Source: Trichopria drosophilae
Taxonomy: Eukaryota; Arthropoda; Insecta; Hymenoptera; Diapriidae
Length of the DNA: 64,000 nucleotides
Reading direction: 5' to 3'
Assembly: GCA_030407085.1 (NCBI GenBank)
Contig: CM059587.1
Span: 103,933,501-103,997,500 of the forward strand
Shown here: one piece after another, positions 24,578-62,672 of the stretch
Layout of the letters: the number at the start of each line of letters is the position of its first letter
Numbering within the stretch: position 1 is the first letter of the stretch
Position numbers and translations under genes: made by a program
The notes under the pieces: generated by a model
Told to the model about the DNA's origin: nothing
Databases searched by the model: none
What the model saw: the letters and a program-made list of their open reading frames with translations, nothing else

Positions 24578-25619
24578 TTTATTTAACTCCTACACAATTT
24601 TATTACATATTCGCAAAGACACATAATGAAGGTACTTGCGCTATAATTCAGTCAAAATGGCATAGCATAATAATAATCTAGTAGCCACATCCCCGAACCG
24701 GAATAGGAAATAGAATCCTTGAACTTGAGTCGCACAACGTCTCGCGTAAGAAGCCACCCGTAAATCTCATGATGCAACGTCCTCCAACTTCTGATCGACG
24801 GTAACTGCGCCATCTTCGTTTCCTCCGAACGACATTCGTTCGAAAGAACACAGCGGTGAAGTTTCCGTCGATAGTAAGTCGACAGGAACGTGCTCTTGCA
24901 ATTATTTTCCCGTGTTTTTAATACGATAAGATGCTACTCGATAAAGTCCCACGTGTTCCGATTACCGCTATCTTACAAGCATTCGTACCGTTATGTACGA
25001 TAATTGAGACTAAGCACCGATTACTACTAAAGGAGTTAACTAAGTTGTCGATCAGTCGCTTGATAATGTTAATTCTTATCCGTTTACTTTTATAAAATAG
25101 GAAAGCGTCGAATGCGTCTTTTTATCCACCTTTGTGTGCCTGCTTGCATCGCTTTTCGTGGCCGGGAGTCTCCACCCGCGGCCAACAAGTGAAGGGTAAG
25201 TCACTATGTACTCGAGAAAATCCGCCATCTGCATGCGAGCACTTGATCGCGCGATCTATTGGTCGAAAAAGAAACTTCGCGCTCAAACTCCTCGCTGCGA
25301 TCTTCGTAAAAATTGTTGCTCTCTTCGCAAAGTGCAACCAAAACGACTCTTCTCGTCTTTATGCCCTACGACGTAATGTTCCAACTGGTCGGTTCAATTA
25401 CGCGGATTGCACTGTCAAAAACGAAGATTTCGAATTTAAACGAAGATCACCGAGATATTACTTTGGAAACCGCCTCTTTGCCACGATTCAAAATTACAGT
25501 TTCGGTTACTGTCGATCAATTTCTTTTTACTCGCGTATTCTCTGTCAAGTCGTGCGATTTTTCAGTGGTAAGGCTGCTTAAAAGTACGTTATTCGATATT
25601 AATCGAAAATTAAAACCGA
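24578..25619 (-). other. brm: probable 3' untranslated region of brm
   Basis: The 1 kb after the brm stop codon is less AT-rich and free of repeats, and a minus-strand AATAAA lies at 24578-24583. Overlapping open frames on both strands (longest on plus at 25132-25581) match no family I know and look like a by-product of the base composition. A transcript starting in the opposite direction cannot be excluded: GGGTAAGT at 25195 would be a good plus-strand donor. Confidence 0.45.
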
Positions 25620-52124
<26,505 letters not shown>

Positions 52125-52490
52125 TTTGGTTAGCAAACGAACCGAATTATTGTCGAAAATCCGCACGAAGCGTCACTACACTTCGCGGACAAAAGTTTTT
52201 TTCGTAAAATAGCACAAAAATCACTGTCGTCGTAGGATTTCTCAGCACGCCAACGAAACGTTACCGGCCATTTTCTTTCATCCTCGCGATCGCGTTTAGT
52301 GGCATTGGGGATTGGGGTCTCCCGAGTCTTTTCCCCGAGTATCGCTGTCTCACTCTAGCACACGTACGGCCATAAGCCGCCGCCGGCAGTGCCTCGATTC
52401 GATATAATCGATATATTCAATATCGATTCGGTGCAGACGCGCGCGCATCCTGGCGATATATCGATTTGTTTCGATAGTTTCCTTCCATTA
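52125..52490 (-). promoter_or_regulatory. brm: brm 5' untranslated region and promoter with DRE-like ATCGAT motifs
   Basis: The initiator ATG is at 52122-52124 (CCAAAATGCC context). Upstream on the minus strand comes an unusually CpG-rich stretch to about 52390, likely untranslated leader and core promoter. A cluster of ATCGAT / TCGATA motifs follows at 52397-52475 (TCGATATAATCGATATATTC, ATATCGATTC, GATATATCGATTTG). Drosophila DREF binds TATCGATA. No TATA box stands out. The transcription start cannot be placed exactly. Confidence 0.6.
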
Positions 52491-52985
52491 CGCGCTAAAT
52501 TTGCTTTATATACAGTAGAACTTCACTTTATTGTCCTTCACTATGTTAGCACCTTCACATTTGTACTATCCGCGCTTGTGCATAGATGGCGCGCGCGGAG
52601 AGAACAGACATACCGACGTTCTAGAAGCGCAGAGTAGTCTATGGTGATATGCCATACAGCATGCTAGCGAGCGTTCGATAAGATACTTTGTGTGTAAACC
52701 ATAATTGTTATTATTAATAATAAAACTATAGATTCTCGCCAGGAAAAGTAAAAGTGTTATTTACCCAAAACATTACAACATTATTACGGTGACCGCTCGA
52801 AATCCCCGACGACAAAATCCCCGCGACAAAATCACCGCGTCAAAATCCCCGAAGTCAAAATCCTCTACTCCTATAATCTCCGACTTCAAAATCCCTTCTC
52901 ACAAAAAATTCTGAATTTACAATTGAAGCTGTATTAAAAGTTGATATTGTTTATTTTGTATTTAGAATTAAGATATACTATAAGG

Positions 52986-53015
52986 TTAGGTTAGGTTAGG
53001 TTAGGTTAGGTTAGG
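52986..53015 (+). repeat. interstitial (TTAGG)6 telomere-type repeat
   Basis: Six perfect TTAGG units followed by TAGGTTAG. This is the ancestral insect telomere motif. It lies inside the level-2 transposon and so travelled with it or seeded there; it is not a chromosome end. Confidence 0.85.
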
Positions 53016-53144
53016 TAGGTTAGCTTTTCTATGCTGGGGGATAGTGAAATCTTCCACCATTTTGGTTGATCTTTGGTGGGACGCTTATTGGCCGAAATTG
53101 TGCTGCTCGAGAGCCTACACCTTTATACCCTGCAAACACAAAAG

Positions 53145-54758
53145 CAGAGATACCCGCTAAACAATATTCCGTTACAGCAACATCTTTGAAACGTCGCATT
53201 CCCGCTAAACAATATTCCGTTACAGCAACATCTTTGAAACGTCGCATTATAGCCATGCGACCAAACTTGTTTCATTGCAAAAACATTTTTGAGACGTCCA
53301 TGGAACCAGAAATGTCCTGCCACATTTACGGTTTTTAAATAACGTTTCATTCGTAACGTACCTGCGACGTTTGAAAACTATACATCCAACGTTGTAAAAA
53401 CGTTACATTAAACGGTCATAAATAAAAATTATAAGAAATTCGACGAATTATTTTATTCAATTCGAATTTTATTATTATTTATGTATCGTTAGATATGTTA
53501 TGAAAGAATGTAGTTTTATAATTTTACTCGCAAATAAATCTATGAATCTAAGAAAAATCCGTCCCGACCGAGGATCGAACCCGGGTCTACCGGTTACAAC
53601 GCTGACGTCTTAACCACTACGCTACGCTCGCATACGTATTACCATGCGAACGAGAGCTCTTATACTCAATCGTAGAAGGCTTCTTGATAAATGCGGGGTT
53701 AGTTTAAACAAGATATGTTTAATTAATTTTGTCATTTCTATATCAGGAATAATAATATTTTAATATTATTTGACTATTTTGTAGTAATTTATTGAAATTT
53801 AAATAAATATTTTTAAGATATCCGTATAATATTTTTTTTAAACGAAATTGATTAATAGACACTGTTTAAAAAAATGTAAAGTTAATTGACACACGTATAT
53901 TTTACAAATGCACTACTTGGAAATAAGTTATGAAATTACGCGAATATTAAAATTAACATCAGTGAACCAATTTTTAAATTATGAATTGAATTTAATACAA
54001 ATTACATTAAAAATAATACGGTGCGAGTTATTTTCCCGGACAAGTGACGGGAATTTACAAATTTTGTACATAAATATATTATAAGGAAGCGAGTTTTTTA
54101 AAATAAATACACTGTATATATAAAATGCATATTCTCTAAATATTACAAAACCCGTTTCAATTTCAAATGTGAAGTATAACAATAGTTAAATTTCACTTCA
54201 TTGCAGTCTCAGCCTCAAATTACTCTATATTTTAAATTAATTTTTGCAGTAATATTACAAAAAAAAATATTGAATTTAATGGACATCAATGTATTCAAGT
54301 TACACACGTATAAGAAATAAAAAGAACAAAATTAATAATAGCAAATAATATTATGCACCAGAAAAAAGAATAATTATAAGAAGAAAAAGATTCTTCCGAA
54401 TCTTGAAAGCGAAGTCTGAGATGGAACCGGCCGAAACGATAGAAGATATGCAATAAATCATGTCTACGAAACGTCGCATTCGTAACATTACAGGAATGTT
54501 ACGTTAGTAACCTGAATACGACGTTTTAAATTTCCTTGGTGACTTTGTGACGTTGCAGAAACGACTCCATAAAACGTTTTTAAAACTGTTATAAAGTGAC
54601 ATTCTGGTAATGTTACGCATTAGCTTTGCGTATTTAGATATTGTGCAACGTGGTGTAAACGGCATCAAGAAGTTGTTACGAAACGTTACGTTTTTGCCAT
54701 AAATGGGATAACATGTAACGTTTCATTTACGTTACATGTTTAGCGGGTATAATCTCTG
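53145..54758. mobile_element. level-4 insertion, 1,614-bp hAT-like element
   Basis: Ends CAGAGATACCCGCTAAACA and TGTTTAGCGGGTATAATCTCTG are inverted repeats with a 3-bp indel. ACAAAAG is duplicated at 53138-53144 and 54759-54765. CAG-type ends and a 7-8 bp duplication suggest hAT. The left end has a 48-bp tandem repeat (CCCGCTAAACAATATTCCGT at about 53153 and 53202). No transposase ORF. Confidence 0.78.
53559..53630 (-). pseudogene. tRNA-like sequence (SINE head or degenerate tRNA)
   Basis: On the minus strand an A box (TAGCGTAGTGGTTAAG) and a B box (GGTTCGATCC) are correctly spaced, and the D arm and T arm pair (CCGGG/CTCGG). The anticodon arm and acceptor stem do not pair. It lies within the level-4 transposon. 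Confidence 0.45.
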
Positions 54759-55029
54759 ACAAAAGTAACAGTTATGTAACAACTATGTAACATTTATGTA
54801 ACAATGTAACCATTACGTAAATATTACAAAACTGTTACTTTCCGTGTTTGCAGGGTACTTCCACCATGGACTGAGGTAACTTGTAATAAAAGTAGAAGTT
54901 TTGAAAGGTGTGATTTGGATGAAGAAGGGGATTTTGAATTCGGGGGTTTTAGTGGTAGGGGATTTTAGTGATAGGGGATTTTGTCGCGGTGATTTTGTCG
55001 TTGACGATTTCGGACGGTAACCATTATTA

Positions 55030-55326
55030 CAATAGTACTCCCTAAGTCATACAGTCGGGTCAAGCAAGATGGCGGCATCTCCCCTTAAATCATGTTTCAT
55101 AACATTCAATTTCAATGTTTTGCAATATAATTTTCTGGTACTTTTGGTACATTTGTTAATTACATATTTACACAAAACGTTACGCGAGCTACCGTTAAGC
55201 AGAACGCGTGATTGGGGACTGCATCAGGATTAATAACCTATAAAATTATGACTTAGGGGGAGCAAAAGATATGACTTACGGGGAGCATTTGACTTGAGGG
55301 AAGATGACTTAAGAGGAGGACTACTG
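55030..55326. mobile_element. pogo-like MITE, 297 bp
   Basis: Left end CAATAGTACTCCCTAAGTCA and right end GACTTAAGAGGAGGACTACTG are approximate inverted repeats with TA on either side (55028-55029, 55327-55328). It abuts the level-2 element inside the pogo-like shell. Confidence 0.55.
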
Positions 55327-55511
55327 TACCGAGATTCCCTTCTCGTATTTAGCGCAGGTAAGGTTAGTCCTTCTTCCTTCTTTCATAAGTTCAGTGTTGG
55401 GCCTATATTATGATGGGCGGTGGAAGGTGCGCAAGAAACGATGCGCATTTGACGGACTACAAAGAGAAAGGCAAAACCCCGAATAGGACAATAAAGTGAA
55501 GTTCTACTGTA

Positions 55512-57180
55512 TATTTGTACAAATGAAGACGGCTTCCTTCATGTGTTTTAATCCGGTGTTTGTTTAATTACATATTTCGAATAACAGTGTATGCCGACAA
55601 ACCGTAAATTGTAGCAAATATGTGTATACGATTTAGTACGAATTAATTTAATATTTATTTCTTGGTACCTATTACGGCGCATTTATTAGATGGAGAAAAA
55701 ACATTAAAATGTAAACAATGTGTCGTTCAAATCCGAACGAACGCGACGATATTCTAAAATAACGGAGCATATAAGGCCAGAAAAATGTATTTTACTATAT
55801 TGAGAGAAGGTGAATAGAAAACCCCACATAATAAATAATAAACAAAATCTATTTCATTAAAAATAATTAGTGCGAATTACTTCTGTATCTGCGATCATAA
55901 ACATACATAACCTAAAACATACATTACTGGTCAAAAGTGAAAATCATCAGAAATGTGAATGTCTCTAGTTTACTTTTGTGCGCTGAAACAAAATCCGTTT
56001 ATAAAATTTCAATTTCGAGATGCGCCATTCTTAATTTATGAAAATTCGTTTGTTTCAGAATTATTTGCACGACTATATGAAACACATGACCTCATAATTA
56101 TACTTCCAGAATACGCGTGAATTTAACAAAAAAGTTGTTCTTAGTGTTATTAGTGAAATATTTACAAAAAAATCTCTTAAAACTATGCTTTTGTAAACTA
56201 AAGTATGGGTGTAATTCGAAACAAACTTCTTAAAAATATTATAAATTCGTAGTTTTCAATTTCCGGAATTCGAAATTTAAGTTTATTGTGTTTGAAGATA
56301 TTTTTATCCAATAAGGTCGTATTTAATGTAAATTTAGTACATGTATGATGGACGAGAATTATTTACATACATTTCGTATTTCAGAAGATTATGCCGGACT
56401 ATACGAAGTCGTGAGTTCGATCCCCGACCGGGAAATCAAATTTTCGATTTCGTTTTTAGACACCAGATAGGTGTTGGTAACAAATGAGCAACGTTGTTTG
56501 TTTATGTTTCGAAAATTTTGTTTCTCTGGTGAAAATGGACCTCGACAAACGCGAGGTATGGCGCCATCTCGGAAGTAATAATAAACGAAGTCATTCAATT
56601 TGTTTATTGTATGTGTTACAATCCAACTGTATTTCACATATATAAAAATAAAGTGATTAAGGTCTTGTAATAAAATAACCTTCAGGGTATAAAGATGGAA
56701 TTTTGCCTAACAACTGTTTAACGGTATTTCATAAAATCAACTTTCTTATAATCACTTTTAGAAAATGAACAGTAATTCTAAAGTTGCCTCAATTTTTATA
56801 ATTTTTTTAGAGATTTTTATTAAGTTTTTCACTAATAACTCGAAGAACCGCTTTTTGTCCAATGCTGGATAAATGCACACGAAATAGCTGTAGTGAAGCC
56901 AGCCAGAATGATTAAATTTTAGCAACAAATTATAGCTCACGAAATTTCTCTCAATTTTCTCCGAATCATAAACTCAATTAAAACATCAGTGCAGTAATAT
57001 GAATTAAGAAAAAGAAAAATTCTTTTTGGGGGAAAAGAAAAAATCTGATTCTTCAAATTGATATAACTCAATCGAACAGACATTTTTTAACAAATGAAGA
57101 TTAATTGAATATAATTAAACAAGGGTTCCATTTTAAATGACGGATATTAGTATCTTAGGTGATAAGTATTTTGAACGAGA
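55512..57180. other. intergenic, no gene seen
   Basis: AT-rich. A B-box-like AGTTCGATCCCCGACC lies at 56411-56430, followed by about 200 bp of non-AT-rich sequence to 56600. This may be a SINE fragment, but no A box or tail is convincing. No ORF is supported. Confidence 0.4.
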
Positions 57181-57712
57181 TTTGTTTATACAAAAGTTGT
57201 ACGATACAGGCAGCGCTGATTTATGGTATGTAACTATAAACTTGCCAATGACCTTCATGAACATCTCTAAGGTAAAGTTATTTTTGTTTGACAGAAAGCA
57301 CTACTTTTGATCCCTGAATCTGAGAGAAGAGATCATTTTACATCCACACATTAACTTAACCAATTAAAAATTTTACCTCGAAACGCCGCATATAAAACAA
57401 AAGTTCTACCAACTTTACGGTCAAGGTCATAATTTGATGGGATGTGGAAAATGCAGCCGCACTCTTGTTTTCGCATTGATCTTGATAACTTGTTTTAGTC
57501 GGATCATCCTGCATGTTTTTGATCATGCTCTGGCGTTTTAAGGTTAAATTTTTAATTGGTCAAGGTAATATATATTTAAAATTGTTCGCTCTCAGATTCC
57601 AAAGACAAAAGTAGAGCTGCGTATTTAAAACGTTTAATTTGCCCTCAAAATATCCACGAAGGTCATCGTCAAAGTGTCCTTGTATAAACTTTTGTATAAA
57701 CAAATTTCCTAC
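57181..57712. repeat. foldback, about 530 bp, diverged arms
   Basis: TTTGTTTATACAAAAGTTGT at the left and ACTTTTGTATAAACAAATTT at the right are inverted. Inside, CCAATTAAAAATTTTACCTC pairs with AGGTTAAATTTTTAATTGG, and GACCTTCATGAAC pairs with GAAGGTCATC. Arms are less similar than in other foldbacks, so this one is older. Confidence 0.6.
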
Positions 57713-59400
57713 GAACTGTTTTCACCTATAGCGTTATTATTTAAAATTTGACGCCCTTACATACATCTGCATAGATTAAATATAATATACCATCGGTAAA
57801 TGCAAAAATATGCTTACCTACCGAACTGCATCTGACATTTTTACACTTGCGAGAAAGTATAGCGTACAATTTCAGGGAAGTCATACTGACGAGGATGGAA
57901 GAAAGTTGTTGTCATTTGTCATTAATAGTCCGGGCATTGGGTACATACCTTCGTTTACGCATCTAAGAGTAGGTCCGCAGAAAAAATGAGTGATCATTAT
58001 ATATTTCGATTATTTTAGTTGCATACCTTTTTGCCAAAAACCGATCTAAGGAGATATGGCCATTTTAACTTTGACTTTTTAAATTTTTGGTAGATTACAT
58101 AAGGTTAATTTTTCAGGTTTCTGTAAATGCATAAATTGATACCGCGAACAAGAAATATTCATATAAAAATTCAAAAATAGCATATTACGTATCTAGCTTG
58201 CAATGAATGTTTTCGCCCGCGATGCGTACACTATTTTTTGTCACACCCGTACAAGAAAAGTTGAACTCACGTTTAGGGCGTGAAAAAACATTTTCGCGCC
58301 CTGTGCCGCTCATCTTTATCAGATCGGGCGGCAGTCGGGCACTTTCCGTCCCCTTTTCCGGGCTACGCTATTTTTTTCCTGACTTCACTGGAATGCCCCC
58401 ACTTCCACGCTCATTACTCCCCCTGACGTCACACATTCCTTCCCAAGGGAGTAATGGAACCTAAGTGCACATGCGCGGAGACGCCCCGGCGGAATCGGCT
58501 ACTTTCGTCCCGCGTTGCTGGCGAGGAATGTAGTCATTCCGGTGAAGTCGGGAAAAAATAATATTTCGTGTCTTTGAAGTTGCTGAAAATAAACAAAAAT
58601 CAAACTTAAAATGGCCATAACTTAAAAAAGTTAGGTTTTAGAGGAAAAATGTAACAACAAACATGTAGGAATATGTTTTACTATCTAAATTACTATAAAA
58701 TTTATTCGTTGGGTCATAAAATTGTTATGTTGAAATACAATACGCCGAAAGAAGATGGAATTTGCAATATCATTTTTTACAACATTAGGCACCGAGGCCA
58801 GAAACATCTGTTCGACTCAGAACTGTGTGCAATTTTTTATTAGAAACATTTTCAAATATCGCGATAAAATACAAATTACGATTTATTGGATTACCTTTTT
58901 TTACTTCTGGAAACAAAGTTAAGGTCTACCTTTTTAGTGATTCTATATTGATATCGATCTTTTGTATAATGATCGGTAAACAACATTCATGTTATTTCAA
59001 AGATAAATACCTAGTATTCGTTTGAATAATTTAGATTAAAATCATCTTCCCTGTAAATACACGATTGATAAGTTGAAAAGGTGTTATTCATTTGAAATTT
59101 CAAAAAATTTAATTTCTAAGTAAAGTTACTGCTTCCAGAAAAATTTCCCCTAGAAAATTGGCTACGCAGACCTTCCTAAAGCCGACTCGGAAACGTATGG
59201 CGCAATTGCGTGATACATACAGCTCGTCTAAGGCTGACTCGTTTGAGAACGTCATTTTGTCATCTTAAAGATACCGTTCAAAGTCGTCTCAGAATGACCG
59301 TATTTTAACGTTTTAAAGAGGTTTAGACATTTGTGTATTATAGCGGGAAGGTTATTTTTTAATTGTACTTAAATGGATGTACAGTGACTCCCGTACTAAG
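57713..59400. other. intergenic with one GC-rich inverted repeat
   Basis: 58200-58560 is strikingly GC-rich for the window. Within it CTATTTTTTTCCTGACTTCA (58369) and TGAAGTCGGGAAAAAATA (58543) form the arms of a hairpin of about 195 bp, probably a small MITE. The rest is AT-rich; nothing else seen. Confidence 0.5.
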
Positions 59401-60552
59401 TTATACAATCGACACCTTATTTCAGTGTCTCTGTAACATCTTAATGCTGCCTCAAAATGTTTCCTGACGTCTCTTTTTGACGCCATACCAATGTTGCTGT
59501 TTTATCTCCACGAAGGCATAACTCTGTCATAAATGACGTGTTTTTTTTGCAGACGTCCCAAACATGATACAGTGGCCACTGTCCTAATGCATACGTTTCG
59601 TTCTGAACAAAATGACCGCCCCGTCCTGATACATACGCTCCAGAGTACCCTCGAAATTACTCTCAGCCGAGGAAAATATGCATTAGGACGGGGGGAAATA
59701 TGTGTTAGGAGAGGTGCATGCGATAGGAAGGGATTCATTAGGACAGGGACCTCTGTAGTCAATTGAGAGATTTTAAAAATTATGTTGTAGCATTTTAACG
59801 CCTAATATATCTATGGTATTATATTCACACATAACAAACATTAAATAATTTTACTATAAACTCTACGTACATATAAGTGTACGTATACGAATTCATACAT
59901 ATATATTTATTATACATATATGTATATATTTATATGTATACAGAGTATCCATGAACCGAACAACAATATTTTAGGGGGTGATTCTTCATGATATTTCAAA
60001 CCGAAAAGTCCTGTACCAAAATTGAATCTCAGGCTTAGAAGTTGAGTGACAAGCCATTAAAGTTTAGGGGAAACAAAATAACTCGGCTCTTTTTTACGCT
60101 ATTTCAATGATTGAGGGCTCATTTTAAAGCTCTATTTACGCCCTACAATTCATCCCTGAGAATATTAGACCAGCGATGAATATTTCTGAAGTTATGGTCT
60201 CAAAAATGGTAAAAAGTAATTTTTACGCTTTTCAAAAGGGCGGCTTTATGTCAATGCTTTTGATACAATTTTCCAACGTCGTTAAAGTGATGACAAAATA
60301 TCATTCAAGCAGGTATTGAGACGTCTGCATTAAAAGAATTACTGAAACGTTCCGGACTATTCGAACGTCATACAATGCCCACAAAAACGCTTGTCCCTAA
60401 TTGGTTGTGTAAACGACCGTCATTTCTGACTGTATTATAATGTCTGAGCGATGTATGTAAATAGTAATGTTATTGTGACAGAAAAACGAGACGTTACGAA
60501 CATTTTTCGTACGTCTTAACGACGTCTCAGGGATGTCATGTTGCTAACTGGG
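59400..60552. mobile_element. CCCAGCTAGCA/TGCTAACTGGG family, copy P (left end unclear)
   Basis: The right end TGATTGCTAACTGGG-type terminus is at 60552. Copies Q (to 62008) and R (62037-63594) share its GACGTCTC / GAGACGTC-rich ends and the run CCCACAAAAACGCTTGTCCC...TTTCTGACTGTATTATAA. A pogo-like MITE (59570-59755) is inserted. I cannot find an intact left terminus. Confidence 0.55.
59570..59755. mobile_element. pogo-like MITE, CCCCGTCCTAA subfamily, 186 bp
   Basis: Ends CAGTGGCCACTGTCCTAATG / ATTAGGACAGGGACCTCTG with TA on both sides. Subfamily members also lie at 61029 and 62269. Confidence 0.72.
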
Positions 60553-60614
60553 ACTAATTTGCATTGAAAAATATAAATATTAAATAACCGTACCTCTTCG
60601 GATAGAGCAATATG

Positions 60615-61640
60615 GGAGCACGACTGGCGTGAAGTTGGCCCGGAAGTATATAAAATAGAGCAACAAAAGGCAGCTTAAAAAATTGCTCCCAATTTGCTCC
60701 GTCCAAACAACTTAATTGTAAAAAATGCTCCCTTGTACTTTTTTTTTGTAAATAAATAAAAACGATTTTTCAACAAAATCGTCGATAATTTTACATCCAA
60801 TTGAAATTTTTTAATGTTTAAGTTACGAAATTTGCTCCGTCCTTTAAGCTCAATTATAATTTAAGAGCAATAATATTTTATATTAAAAAAGGAAAACCTA
60901 TTCTGGGTCTGCGGGTCAAAATCTCTTTTAAAAACGTAGTAACTTTTTACTGCACTGATATTTTTCTATAAATGAGTGCTCAAAAAAATGCTCCGAATTT
61001 GCTCCGTTCAAAAAGGCCAAATTATATACAGTGGTCCCCGTCCTAAAGCATTCCGTCCTAACGCATATTCCTTTCCCGTATAAATGCATAGGTTCCCCTT
61101 CGTTCCTCTCCCTACAACACGATTCTTAGTTCCCATCGTTGTTAGTGAGACATCTACGCGCATGCTCAGTGTGATATATGCAAAGAGACTTTTGCCGTAG
61201 TGGGGGATGAGGGAGGATATCCATTTTGGACGGGGCGGCCATCTTTAATGGAACGAAACATATGCGTTAGGACGGGGACCACTGTACTTAAAAACTGGCG
61301 TATTATTAATAATTTAAAAAAATTGATTTTTGATCAAAACTGGGGATTTTTTTTGCGCATGCGCCACGGTACCTTGGCAGTGACACTTTATGTCCCCGTA
61401 CAGCTGGCCGCGTACTTTAATTTCGTAACTTAAACATTACAAAAATTTCAATTGGATGTAAAATTATCAACGATTTTGTTGAAAAATAATTTTTATTTAT
61501 TTACAAAAAAAGTATAAGGGAGCATTTTTTACAATTAAGTTGTTTGGACGGAACAAATTGGGAGCAATTTTTTAAGCTGTCGTTTATTGAATTTTATACT
61601 TCCGGGACAATTTCACGCCGGTCATTTTACGGACAATTTT
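60615..61640. repeat. foldback with GCTCC-rich arms of about 230-250 bp
   Basis: Left arm 60615-60870 and right arm about 61410-61640 are inverted (TAAAAAATTGCTCCCAATTT; ATTTTACATCCAATTGAAAT on the left). The spacer holds a pogo-like MITE (61029-61284). Confidence 0.75.
61029..61284. mobile_element. pogo-like MITE, CCCCGTCCTAA subfamily, 256 bp
   Basis: Ends CAGTGGTCCCCGTCCTAAAG / GTTAGGACGGGGACCACTG with TA borders (61027-61028, 61285-61286). Confidence 0.78.
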
Positions 61641-61644
61641 GGGA

Positions 61645-62008
61645 CCCACAAAAACGCTTGTCTCTAATTGGTCGTGTAAACGACAGTCATTTCTGACTAT
61701 TATAACTCAGCGATGTAATTAGTACAGTAGGACCTCTCTTATTCGAACCTCTCTTATTCGAATTGCCTTTCTTATTCTAATCGTTCCCCCACAAGTCTTC
61801 TCCCACTACCCCACGAAAAGTCAACGAAAAATATTGTCCACGAATCACAAGCTCGCAAGCAAAGTAGGTGGGGGTAAGGGGAAAATTAGAATTAGAGAGG
61901 TCGGCGCAATCTTGAAAAATTGTACTAATTAGAATAAGAGAGGTCCTACTGTAATGTCATCGTGACAAAAAAACAAGACGTCTCAGGGATGTCATGTTGC
62001 TAACTGGG
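61645..62008. mobile_element. CCCAGCTAGCA/TGCTAACTGGG family, partial copy Q
   Basis: Matches the right-hand part of copies P and R (CCCACAAAAACGCTTGTCTC to TGCTAACTGGG). It is interrupted by the MITE 61725-61951. Its left part is missing and replaced by the foldback. Confidence 0.65.
61725..61951. mobile_element. pogo/Tigger-like MITE, 227 bp, with visible empty site
   Basis: Ends CAGTAGGACCTCTCTTATTC / GAATAAGAGAGGTCCTACTG with TA duplicated. Copy R has the uninterrupted sequence GATGTAATTAGTAATGTCAT near 63500, with a single TA. Confidence 0.85.
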
Positions 62009-62268
62009 AATAATTTGGATAAATATAAATAACCTTCCCAGCTAGCATTTCAATGTCTTCGAGACGTCTCACTGCTGTCGCAACATTTTTTCTGACGTCT
62101 CTTTTTTATCTCAAATCTACGCTGTTTTGCCGTCACCAAGACGTCATAAGTCCTTCATAAAAGTATTTTTTCAGACGTCCTAAAAGTGACAGTCATTTTG
62201 AAGACTTTAAAAATTATGTTGCGGCATACTTTTAACGCTTCTACATTTTTGTCTCTATAGTACTTGTA

Positions 62269-62552
62269 CAGTGATCCCCGTCCTAACGCATATGTTTCGT
62301 TCCATAAAAAATGGCCGCCCCCGACCAAACGCATATTCTCCCTCAACCCCCACTGCGGCAAAAGTCTTTTTGCATTTCTCCCATTTATCACACTGAGCAT
62401 GCGCGCGGATGTATCACTAGCAACCCTAAGCAATTAAGAATCGTGTTGTGTGGAGAGGAACGAAGGGGAATCTATGTATTCGGACGGGTAAGAAATATGC
62501 GTTTGGACGGGAATATGCTTTAGGACGGTATGTGTTAGGACGGGGACCACTG
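62269..62552. mobile_element. pogo-like MITE, CCCCGTCCTAA subfamily, 284 bp
   Basis: Ends CAGTGATCCCCGTCCTAACG / GTTAGGACGGGGACCACTG with TA at 62267-62268 and 62553-62554. Confidence 0.78.
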
Positions 62553-62672
62553 TAATTATAATACATAATAAACATATGATGTATTTATGATGTACCAGAA
62601 ATGACAAAGTTTTGAGACGTCTATTGGAATTTTGGAATGTCATACAATTCCCACAAAAACGTTTATCCTTAA

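Larger units (their letters stand above)
53128..54855. mobile_element. level-3 MITE (CCCTGCAAACAC ends) split by a later insertion
   Basis: Ends CCCTGCAAACAC / GTGTTTGCAGGG with TA at 53126-53127 and 54856-54857. Removing 53145-54758 and one ACAAAAG leaves a unit close to the 107-bp MITE at 17943-18049. Confidence 0.78.
52788..55022. mobile_element. level-2 element with ACAAAATC-repeat ends
   Basis: Inverted ends begin GGTGACCGCTCGAAATC / GGTTACCGTCCGAAATC and continue with repeated GACAAAATCCCCGCGACAAA motifs. ATTATTAC occurs on both sides (52780-52787, 55023-55030), an 8-bp duplication compatible with hAT or P superfamilies. It sits inside the pogo-like shell. The interior includes a TTAGG run. 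Confidence 0.75.
52513..55509. mobile_element. pogo/Tigger-like element, outer shell of a transposon nest
   Basis: Ends CAGTAGAACTTCACTTTATT and AATAAAGTGAAGTTCTACTG with TA on both sides (52511-52512, 55510-55511). Without later insertions only about 450 bp of its own sequence remains (52513-52787 and about 55329-55509). It begins about 390 bp upstream of the brm start codon. Confidence 0.8.

Noticed and set aside
52986..53015. A chromosome end
   Set aside because: Only six TTAGG units inside a nested transposon, with ordinary sequence on both sides.
53559..53630. A functional tRNA gene
   Set aside because: A and B boxes and two arms are present, but the anticodon and acceptor stems do not pair, and it lies inside a transposon.
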